A stretch of DNA of 11,643 nucleotides from Rhodospirillales bacterium (GTDB taxonomy: Bacteria; Pseudomonadota; Alphaproteobacteria; Rhodospirillales; JAPHTL01), in NCBI GenBank assembly GCA_026193355.1, contig JAPHTL010000185.1, positions 1 through 11,643 on the forward strand, given 5' to 3'. Positions 5,576 through 11,643 of this stretch are shown in pieces. Numbering within the stretch: position 1 is the stretch's first letter; each line of letters begins with the position of its first letter. The position numbers and the translations under genes are program-made. The notes below the pieces were generated by a model. It was not told the DNA's origin and searched no databases. It was given only the letters and a program-made list of their open reading frames with translations.

Positions 5576-7018
5576 TTATATGGAAAAACCGCCGAGCTTT
5601 GTCTCAAGATATTCGGCAATACCGTCCCTGCCGCCTTCACGACCAAGACCACTTTCCTTCATGCCGCCAAAGGGCGCCGCAGCCGATGTCGGATTAATGT
5701 CATTGATGCCGATGATGCCGAAATCAAGCCCTTCGAACATACGCATGGCGCGCGAAACGTCACGCGTATAGACATAGGCCGCAAGGCCATAGGTCGTGTC
5801 ATTGGCCATTGCCAGAACATCGTCCTCGGACGAGAACGTAATGATCGGCGCGACAGGACCAAAAGTTTCCTCGCGATAAATCTGCATATCGGGGGTAACG
5901 CCGGAAAGCACCGTAGGGGCGTAGAAGTGCCCCCCGATCAGGCCTCCATCCATCATTCGATCACCGCCGCACTCAACGACAGCGCCCTTGGCCCTTGCGT
6001 CTTCAACCTGCCGTTCAACCTTGGCGACGGCGGCCTCATTGACAAGCGGACCAATGGAAACGCTTTCATCGAAGCCGCTACCCGCCTTCATTTTCGCAAC
6101 GCGCGAACGAAGCGTTCCGATGAAGGTGTCGGCGATGCTTTCATGAACAAACAGGCGATTGGGACAGATACAGGCCTGTCCGGTATTAAGGAATTTGACC
6201 AGAGAGGCCCCCTTTGCTGCATGTTCGGGGTCGGCGTCATCGAAAACGATGAAGGGGGCATGGCCGCCAAGTTCCAGCGATACGCGCTTCATCTGCGCGG
6301 CCGCCTTTTCGGCGATCATTTTTCCAACGCCCGTCGATCCCGTGAAAGTCACCTTTCGCACACGCTGGTCCGTCAGGAAAACATCGCCGATGGGTGCTGG
6401 ATCCGCCCCTGTAACAAGGTTGACAACGCCACTGGGAAAACCCGCCTCCTCAAAAATCCTGAACATGGCTATGGCGCACAGCGGTGTTGATTCGGCGGGT
6501 TTCAGGATCAGCGTACACCCGGCGGCCAAGGCGGGGGCAACCTTTCGCGTGATCATCGAGACAGGATAGTTCCATGGCGTAATTGCCGCCACAACGCCGA
6601 CAGGCTGGCGCTGAACAATAAAACGCTGGTCTGCGCGCCCAGACGGAATTGTCTCGCCATAGACACGTTTGGCTTCCTCGGCATACCACAGAAGAAAGTC
6701 TGCGCCGTACTGGACCTCGTTTCGCGCGGCCTTCAGTGGCTTGCCCTGTTCCTCGGTCATCGTCCGGGCAAGGTCTTCCTTTCGCTCAAGCATCAACTGC
6801 CAGGCGCGATAAAGAAAAGCAGAGCGCTGGTATGCCGTCGTCCTTGACCATTTCGGGAACGCCTGAAAAGCAGCCTCAACTGCGCTCAGTGCATCATCCC
6901 CACCGCCGTCAGCAACGGTTCCGATCACCGCTCCGTTGGCGGGATTGGTGACCTCAAACACGCGGCCGCCCGCGGCCTCAACCCATTGACCGTCGATAAA
7001 CATCCTTGCCTCATCCAT
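5576..7018 (-). CDS. gabD: NAD(P)-dependent aldehyde dehydrogenase, succinate-semialdehyde dehydrogenase type
   Basis: The protein has 480 residues, the usual length for the GabD group. It oxidises a short omega-semialdehyde, most likely succinate semialdehyde to succinate, in GABA or 4-hydroxybutyrate breakdown; glutarate semialdehyde is an alternative. Motifs are PWNYP (148-152, oxyanion Asn150), LKP Lys173, GSTGVG (227-232), SLELGG with general base Glu249, GQACIC with catalytic Cys283, and EETFGP with Glu384. Cys285 two residues after the catalytic Cys matches the CxC pair of SSADH enzymes, where it can form a redox-switch disulfide. The ATG at 7018 is listed; the ATG at 7003 (residue 6) has a GAGG 5 bases upstream and may be the true start. 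It is 20 bases downstream of fadH, so probably the same transcript. No terminator is visible after it. Confidence 0.9.
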   Translation of the reverse strand: MDEARMFIDGQWVEAAGGRVFEVTNPANGAVIGTVADGGGDDALSAVEAAFQAFPKWSRTTAYQRSAFLYRAWQLMLERKEDLARTMTEEQGKPLKAARNEVQYGADFLLWYAEEAKRVYGETIPSGRADQRFIVQRQPVGVVAAITPWNYPVSMITRKVAPALAAGCTLILKPAESTPLCAIAMFRIFEEAGFPSGVVNLVTGADPAPIGDVFLTDQRVRKVTFTGSTGVGKMIAEKAAAQMKRVSLELGGHAPFIVFDDADPEHAAKGASLVKFLNTGQACICPNRLFVHESIADTFIGTLRSRVAKMKAGSGFDESVSIGPLVNEAAVAKVERQVEDARAKGAVVECGGDRMMDGGLIGGHFYAPTVLSGVTPDMQIYREETFGPVAPIITFSSEDDVLAMANDTTYGLAAYVYTRDVSRAMRMFEGLDFGIIGINDINPTSAAAPFGGMKESGLGREGGRDGIAEYLETKLGGFSI

Positions 7019-7038
7019 TTGACTAACGCCGCCCTGTC

Positions 7039-9066
7039 TCAGAACCCGGCCCCAAGCTTGCTTCCCTGTTCTATGGCGCGTTTGGCATCCAGTTCCGCTG
7101 CCTCATCGGCCCCACCGATCAGATGCACCGAATGTCCATCGGCGGAAAGTTGATCGTAAAGATCACGGACAGGGACCTGACCGGCGCAAAGAACGATGGT
7201 GTCGACATCAAGGACATCCTCCCTGTCACCTATCGTCAGGTGCAGACCTTTATCGTCGATCCGTCGATAGGACGCGCCGGCAATCATGGCGACACCGGAA
7301 TTTTTAAGTCTTGCCCGGTGAATCCACCCCGTCGTCTTACCCAGTCCCGCGCCCGGCTTGGACGCCTTTCTCTGAATCAGGAAAACCTCCCTCGCCGGAT
7401 CGGGGCGTTTCGGCTTGTGACCCAGCCCCCCTGCATGGGACATGGTCTGATCGACGCCCCATTCTTCAAGGAAGGACTCAGCGCTTTCGCTATTGCGCTC
7501 ACCGTCAGTAACAAGATACTCGGCAACGTCAAATCCGATGCCGCCAGCCCCGATGACAGCAACGCGCCGTCCCGCCCTTACGCGCCCCGTCAGGATATCG
7601 GCATAGCCAACCACCTTCGGGTGGTCCACACCGTCAATATCAGGTGTGCGGGCTGCAACCCCCGTGGCAATGACGATTTCATCGTAACCGGATTCGACAA
7701 GTTGCGCCGCCGTGACACGCTGCCCAAGCCTGACGTTAACCTTCAGGATTTCGAGCTGGCGGCGGAAATAACGGAGAGTTTCATCAAACTCCTGCTTTCC
7801 CGGAACTTGCCGCGCAAGATTGATCAGCCCGCCGACGGAATCGGAAGCCTCATACAAGGTGACTTTATGTCCGCGTTCGGCCGCGATAATCGCGCAACTC
7901 ACACCGGCAGGACCGGCGCCAACGACGGCGATTTTTTTCGGCGATGCGGCAGGCTCGTAAGAAAATTCGGTTTCATGACAGGCGCGGGGATTGACGAGGC
8001 AACTACAGATCTTGCCTTCAAAAATGTGGTCGAGGCACGCCTGGTTGCAGGCGATGCATGTATTGATCTCATCGGCGCGGCCTTCCGCTGCTTTCGCCAC
8101 GAACCCCGCATCTGCAAGGAACGGACGCGCCATGGAAACCATGTCGGCATCCCCGCGCACCAGCACCGCCTCCGCCGTTTCCGGCGTATTTATCCTGTTG
8201 GATGTGACGATGGGAATGGACACATCCCCCTTGAGCCTGCCGGTCACCCACGTCCAAGCCGCCCGTGGCACAGACTGGGCGATTGTCGGCACACGCGCTT
8301 CATGCCATCCGACCCCCGTATTGATGATCGTCGCGCCGGCCTTTTCGACCTCTTTCGCCAGTTGAACGACTTCGGGCCATGAACTCCCCTCATCGACAAG
8401 GTCGATCATGGAAAGGCGATACATGATGATGAAATCGGCGCCTGCTTTCTCACGGGTGCGCCGGACAATCTCCAGCGGGAAGCGGATACGATTTTCATAA
8501 CTTCCGCCCCACTCGTCCGTACGGACATTGGTCCGTTTGGCGATGAATTCGTTGATCAGATATCCTTCCGAACCCATGATCTCGACGCCGTCGTATCCGG
8601 CCATCCGGGCAAGCTCCGCACAACGCGCATAATCCTCGATCGTCTGCTCGATCTCTTCACCTGTCAGTGCACGCGGCGTCACCGGGCTGATCGGCGCCTG
8701 GATATCCGACGGCGCGACGGCGCCCGCCTGGAAGGAATAGCGCCCCGTGTGCAGTATCTGCATCAGGATACGACCGCCCGCTTCGTGAACGGCATCCGTA
8801 ACGATCCTGTGTTTGGGAATTTGCGCCTCATCGTCGAGCGTCGCGCCCCCCTTGATGACGACGCCCTGTTTGTTCGGCGCAATTCCACCGGTCACCATCA
8901 ACCCGACGCCACCGCGCGCGCGTTCCGCGTAGAAAGCGGCCAGACGCTCGAACCCGCCGGGCAGCTCTTCAAGCCCCGTATGCATGGAGCCCATCAGGAC
9001 GCGGTTTGGAAGCGTAACGAACCCAAGGTCGAGCGGCGCGAGAAGATGCGGATACTGTGGGGACAT
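7039..9066 (-). CDS. fadH: 2,4-dienoyl-CoA reductase (NADPH), FadH
   Basis: FadH is an FMN/FAD/4Fe-4S enzyme that reduces 2,4-dienoyl-CoA during beta-oxidation of unsaturated fatty acids. The ATG at 9066 gives 675 residues, close to E. coli FadH (672), and has GGGAGGG just upstream; the longer frame would need a TTG at 9114. Residues 1 to about 330 form the Old-Yellow-Enzyme-like barrel with the expected catalytic Tyr169 (GSEGYLINEF) and His255 (GWHEAR). Cys337, Cys340, Cys344 and Cys356 (C-x2-C-x3-C-x11-C) hold the cluster. A Rossmann motif VVGAGPAG (381-388) and a second one, VIGAGGIGFD, serve the FAD and NADPH domains. The block RKASKPGAGLGKTTGWIHR is strongly FadH-specific. Similarity to E. 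coli FadH runs along the whole length, so orthology is firm. Translation may be affected by the hairpin at 9063-9117. Confidence 0.96.
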   Translation of the reverse strand: MSPQYPHLLAPLDLGFVTLPNRVLMGSMHTGLEELPGGFERLAAFYAERARGGVGLMVTGGIAPNKQGVVIKGGATLDDEAQIPKHRIVTDAVHEAGGRILMQILHTGRYSFQAGAVAPSDIQAPISPVTPRALTGEEIEQTIEDYARCAELARMAGYDGVEIMGSEGYLINEFIAKRTNVRTDEWGGSYENRIRFPLEIVRRTREKAGADFIIMYRLSMIDLVDEGSSWPEVVQLAKEVEKAGATIINTGVGWHEARVPTIAQSVPRAAWTWVTGRLKGDVSIPIVTSNRINTPETAEAVLVRGDADMVSMARPFLADAGFVAKAAEGRADEINTCIACNQACLDHIFEGKICSCLVNPRACHETEFSYEPAASPKKIAVVGAGPAGVSCAIIAAERGHKVTLYEASDSVGGLINLARQVPGKQEFDETLRYFRRQLEILKVNVRLGQRVTAAQLVESGYDEIVIATGVAARTPDIDGVDHPKVVGYADILTGRVRAGRRVAVIGAGGIGFDVAEYLVTDGERNSESAESFLEEWGVDQTMSHAGGLGHKPKRPDPAREVFLIQRKASKPGAGLGKTTGWIHRARLKNSGVAMIAGASYRRIDDKGLHLTIGDREDVLDVDTIVLCAGQVPVRDLYDQLSADGHSVHLIGGADEAAELDAKRAIEQGSKLGAGF

Positions 9067-9117
9067 TGTTCCCTCCCTATGTGCAGCGCAGCAAATTGTA
9101 GGGAAAGCGAACAATGT
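9063..9117 (-). promoter_or_regulatory. Inverted repeat covering the fadH ribosome site and start codon
   Basis: ACATTGTTC (9063-9071) and GAACAATGT (9109-9117) are perfect 9-bp arms. Inside them TCCCTA (9074-9079) and TAGGGA (9099-9104) form a further 6-bp stem in register, with a 2x4 internal loop and a 19-base terminal loop. In the minus-strand RNA the 3' arms contain the fadH Shine-Dalgarno and its AUG (9066-9064), so folding would hide both. It could also be a pair of DNA half-sites for a regulator. Confidence 0.5.
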
Positions 9118-9156
9118 GCGCGAGGTTTTTTCGCCACTCGAAACGAAAGAGTTGGC

Positions 9157-10818
9157 TTAACGGAGGACGGGGAAATTCTCGGGGACGAGAATGGAGTTCT
9201 GCGGTGGGCCGCTGGTATCGGGTTCGGGATAATCAAGCGTGTAGTGAAGCCCCCTGCTCTCCTTGCGCAAGGAGGCGGAACGGATGATCAGGACCGCAAC
9301 CTGCAACAGGTTGCGCAGTTCCAGAAGGTCGCTGGTGACACGGAAGTTCCAATAATATTCAGAGGTTTCACGCAGCAACAGGTCGACCCTGTGCCTGGCC
9401 CGCTCCAACCGCTTTGTCGTGCGGACAATCCCCACGTAATCCCACATGAAACGACGCATCTCGTCCCAGTTGTGGGAAACCACCACTTCCTCATCGGAAT
9501 CCGCAGCGAATGTTTCATCCCACGGCGCGACATCTGGCGGGGCTGCGCGACCATCCATGGTCGCCGCGATATCCTGAGCGGCCGCCTCGGCAAAGACGAG
9601 ACACTCCAGCAAAGAGTTGCTGGCCATCCGGTTGGCGCCGTGAAGTCCCGTGAAGGCGACCTCACCGACGGCCCACAGCCCGTCCAGATCGGTTCGCCCG
9701 CGTCTGTCCGTCAACACCCCCCCGCAGGTGTAATGGGCGGCGGGCACCACAGGCAACGGTTCACGCGTCATGTCGTAACCGAATTCGAGGCAGCGTTTAT
9801 AAATGGTCGGAAAATGATCCTCGATGAAGGAGGCAGGCTTGTGACTGATATCGAGGTAAACGTGGTCTATCCCAAGTCGCTTCATTTCGTGGTCAATGGC
9901 GCGTGCGACGATATCCCGCGGCGCCAATTCAAGGCGGGCATCAAAGCGCTCCATGAAACGATCGCCATTGGGCAGGGTCAGAATCCCGCCTTCGCCCCTC
10001 ACCGCCTCGGTCACCAGAAAGGACTTCGCCTTGGGATGATAGAGGCAGGTCGGGTGAAACTGGCTGAACTCCATGTTTCCAACCCTGCATCCGGCGCGCC
10101 AGGCCATGGCAATGCCGTCGCCGGTCGCGCAGTCGGGGTTTGAGGTATAGAGATAGACCTTGCTTGCGCCACCCGTCGCAAGGACCACCGTTTTTGCCCG
10201 AAGCAGCTTCACATGTCCGTCGTGGGTATCGAGCACATAGGCCCCGACGCAACGGCCCAGATAACCACCCGGAAGCTTTTCACGGATCAGGTCGACAACG
10301 AGGTAGTCCTCGAAAAGCTGAATGTTTTTCCGCTCCTTGACACGGGCGATCAAGGTGTTCTCAACCGATTCCCCGGTGGCGTCCGCCACATGGATGACGC
10401 GCCGGTGGCTGTGCCCCCCTTCCCGTGTCAGATGATAGGATGGATCTGTTTCCAGTAATTCCTCGCGGGTGAAATCGACACCGAAGTCGATCAGCCGCCT
10501 GATCGCCCCCGGCGCGTTTTCAACGGTAAACCGGACGATATCGGGATCGCACAGACCGCCACCGGCCGTCAGGGTATCGGCGATATGGGCATCGAAGCTG
10601 TCGCCTTGCTCCATCACGGCGGCGATCCCGCCCTGTGCGTAATAGGTGCTTCCTTCGGTCAACGGCCCCTTGCTCAGGACAGCGACACGGAGTTTTTCCG
10701 GCAAATGAAGCGCGACGCTCAACCCCGCCGCGCCGCTTCCGATGATCAGAACGTCGTGGTAATCACGCGGTTCCATTGCCGCACGAGGCGTCTTGGTGCG
10801 TTTTCCCGCATCCGTCAT
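9157..10818 (-). CDS. nadB: L-aspartate oxidase NadB
   Basis: NadB is the FAD enzyme that oxidises L-aspartate to iminoaspartate, which NadA condenses to quinolinate in de novo NAD synthesis. It has 553 residues (E. coli: 540). The FAD motif is IIGSGAAGLSVAL (25-37), followed by GSTYYAQGGIAAV and REGGHSHRR (132-140). Active-site residues match E. coli ones: His255 (QFHPTCL), Arg301 (APRDIV), His362 (AAHYTCGG) and Arg397 (GANRMAS), with Glu133 as the likely Glu121 equivalent. The C-terminal helical domain is complete. The ATG at 10818 has AGGA 4 bases upstream and starts 12 bases after the nadC stop, so the two are co-transcribed. The order nadC-nadB fits the common nadABC set; nadA, if present, would be outside the window. 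Confidence 0.97.
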   Translation of the reverse strand: MTDAGKRTKTPRAAMEPRDYHDVLIIGSGAAGLSVALHLPEKLRVAVLSKGPLTEGSTYYAQGGIAAVMEQGDSFDAHIADTLTAGGGLCDPDIVRFTVENAPGAIRRLIDFGVDFTREELLETDPSYHLTREGGHSHRRVIHVADATGESVENTLIARVKERKNIQLFEDYLVVDLIREKLPGGYLGRCVGAYVLDTHDGHVKLLRAKTVVLATGGASKVYLYTSNPDCATGDGIAMAWRAGCRVGNMEFSQFHPTCLYHPKAKSFLVTEAVRGEGGILTLPNGDRFMERFDARLELAPRDIVARAIDHEMKRLGIDHVYLDISHKPASFIEDHFPTIYKRCLEFGYDMTREPLPVVPAAHYTCGGVLTDRRGRTDLDGLWAVGEVAFTGLHGANRMASNSLLECLVFAEAAAQDIAATMDGRAAPPDVAPWDETFAADSDEEVVVSHNWDEMRRFMWDYVGIVRTTKRLERARHRVDLLLRETSEYYWNFRVTSDLLELRNLLQVAVLIIRSASLRKESRGLHYTLDYPEPDTSGPPQNSILVPENFPVLR

Positions 10819-10830
10819 TTTCCTGGCGCC

Positions 10831-11643
10831 TTATTCCCAATCAAGCCCGATATCGACAGCCGATGCGGACTGGGTGATCCTGCCGACGGATATGAAGTCT
10901 ACCCCGGTTTCGGCCAGACCGCGGATCGTATCCAGGGTCACCCCGCCCGATGCCTCCGTTTTTACGCGACCTGCGGCTATGGCAACTGCTGCCTTCAGGG
11001 TTTCGGCGCTCATGTTGTCGAGCAACACACTGTCGGCGCCCGCATCAATCGCTTCACGGACCTGATCGACGGTATCACACTCAACTTCAATATCAGTCAA
11101 TCCGTTCGCACGCGCACGCGACACGGCTTCCGCAGTCGAGCCGCAAACGGCGATATGATTGTCCTTGATCAGAACGCCGTCATCCAGGCGCATCCGGTGG
11201 TTCTGCGCACCGCCCATACGGGTCGCATACTTCGCAAGCTGCCGCAGCCCCGGAATGGTTTTGCGTGTGTCGAGAAGAACCGCGCCAGTCCCGGCCACAG
11301 CATCCACATAAGCGCGTGTCAAGGTTGCGATCCCGGAAAGGTGCTGAAGCAGGTTCAGGGCTGTGCGTTCGGCGGCGAGAAGTTCGCGGGCCGGCCCCTC
11401 TATCCGGGCAAGGACAGCGCCATCGGAAACGGCATCGCCATCGGCGACAAGAACCTCGACCGACGCGCCGGGCGCAAGGGTACTGAAGACCTCGACCACA
11501 AATGGCATGCCTGCGACAACCATTGGCTGGCGCGCAGCCATGACCCCGCGAAAACGGGCGTCTTCCGGAATCACGGCGCCGGAGGTGATATCCCCCCTGC
11601 CGATATCCTCGGCGATCGCCTCTTTGATGACCCTTGATGCCGC
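10831..11643 (-). CDS. nadC: Nicotinate-nucleotide diphosphorylase (quinolinate phosphoribosyltransferase) NadC, N-terminus outside window
   Basis: NadC turns quinolinate and PRPP into nicotinate mononucleotide, CO2 and pyrophosphate. The frame stays open to the window edge: before the GTG at 11574 it encodes 23 more residues, VIKEAIAEDIGRGDITSGAV among them, which is typical NadC N-terminal sequence. So the GTG is not the start and the gene is cut at the right edge with 270 residues visible. Hallmarks are ERTALNLLQHLSGIAT, LDTRKTIPGLRQLAKYATRM, GGAQNHRMRLDDGVLIKDNH, EVEC, LLDNM and EASGGV; these carry the basic residues that bind quinolinate and PRPP. The stop TAA (10833-10831) lies 12 bases before nadB. 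Confidence 0.97.
   Translation of the reverse strand, partial: AASRVIKEAIAEDIGRGDITSGAVIPEDARFRGVMAARQPMVVAGMPFVVEVFSTLAPGASVEVLVADGDAVSDGAVLARIEGPARELLAAERTALNLLQHLSGIATLTRAYVDAVAGTGAVLLDTRKTIPGLRQLAKYATRMGGAQNHRMRLDDGVLIKDNHIAVCGSTAEAVSRARANGLTDIEVECDTVDQVREAIDAGADSVLLDNMSAETLKAAVAIAAGRVKTEASGGVTLDTIRGLAETGVDFISVGRITQSASAVDIGLDWE

Noticed and set aside
7123..8382. Long plus-strand open frame (419 codons) opposite fadH
   Set aside because: It is fully antisense to a gene with end-to-end similarity to FadH. Its composition is that of a shadow frame and it has no recognisable domain.
9067..9114. N-terminal extension of FadH from TTG at 9114
   Set aside because: The 16 extra residues have no counterpart in FadH, and the ATG at 9066 has a strong Shine-Dalgarno and the expected N-terminus.
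9105..9160. Possible nadB terminator from partial complementarity after the nadB stop
   Set aside because: The stem is bulged and followed by A rather than T on the transcribed strand, so it does not fit an intrinsic terminator.
8749..10143. Plus-strand open frame (464 codons) across the fadH start and nadB
   Set aside because: It is antisense to two firmly identified genes, spans their gap, and shows no family motif.
10831..11574. nadC starting at GTG 11574 as a complete gene
   Set aside because: In-frame sequence upstream to the window edge encodes typical NadC residues (EDIGRGDIT), so the gene is longer and cut by the edge.
10585..11637. Plus-strand open frame (350 codons) opposite nadB and nadC
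   Set aside because: It is antisense to conserved NAD synthesis genes. High-GC codon use on the minus strand explains the lack of stops.

Overview
The window reads as ordinary chromosome of a Gram-negative proteobacterium, most likely an alphaproteobacterium. The evidence is the GlpX sequence type, 7-1-7 Fur-like boxes with TGC/GCA ends, an actinobacterial/alphaproteobacterial style thioredoxin with a C-terminal tail, and two small proteins of a kind common in alphaproteobacteria. Taxon below class cannot be read from this. I see no insertion sequence, phage gene, CRISPR array or toxin-antitoxin pair. No stretch longer than about 165 bases lacks a gene.

Left part, plus strand: the 3' end of a LuxR-type regulator (cut by the window edge), then a GlpX-type fructose-1,6-bisphosphatase with a good intrinsic terminator, then a tRNA-Glu(UUC) with its own likely promoter. 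The GlpX is unusual because one expected metal-ligand glutamate is a glutamine.

Middle, minus strand: a ferrous iron uptake operon feoA-feoB-feoC. Its promoter region carries two near-identical Fur-like boxes that flank a TTGACA -35. Upstream of it and in the same direction is a thioredoxin gene. Between thioredoxin and the next block lie about 150 bases of AT-rich spacer and two small plus-strand genes of unknown function (70 and 68 residues).

Right part, minus strand: a tight run, in transcription order nadC (cut by the right edge), nadB, fadH and a succinate-semialdehyde-type aldehyde dehydrogenase. nadC and nadB make and use quinolinate in de novo NAD synthesis. FadH reduces 2,4-dienoyl-CoA in unsaturated fatty acid oxidation, and the aldehyde dehydrogenase oxidises a short semialdehyde. 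Gaps are 12, 90 and 20 bases. The 90-base gap holds an inverted repeat whose arms cover the ribosome binding site and start codon of fadH.

I found no clear new multi-gene system. The items most worth checking are the altered GlpX active site, the hairpin over the fadH start, and the two small unknown genes.
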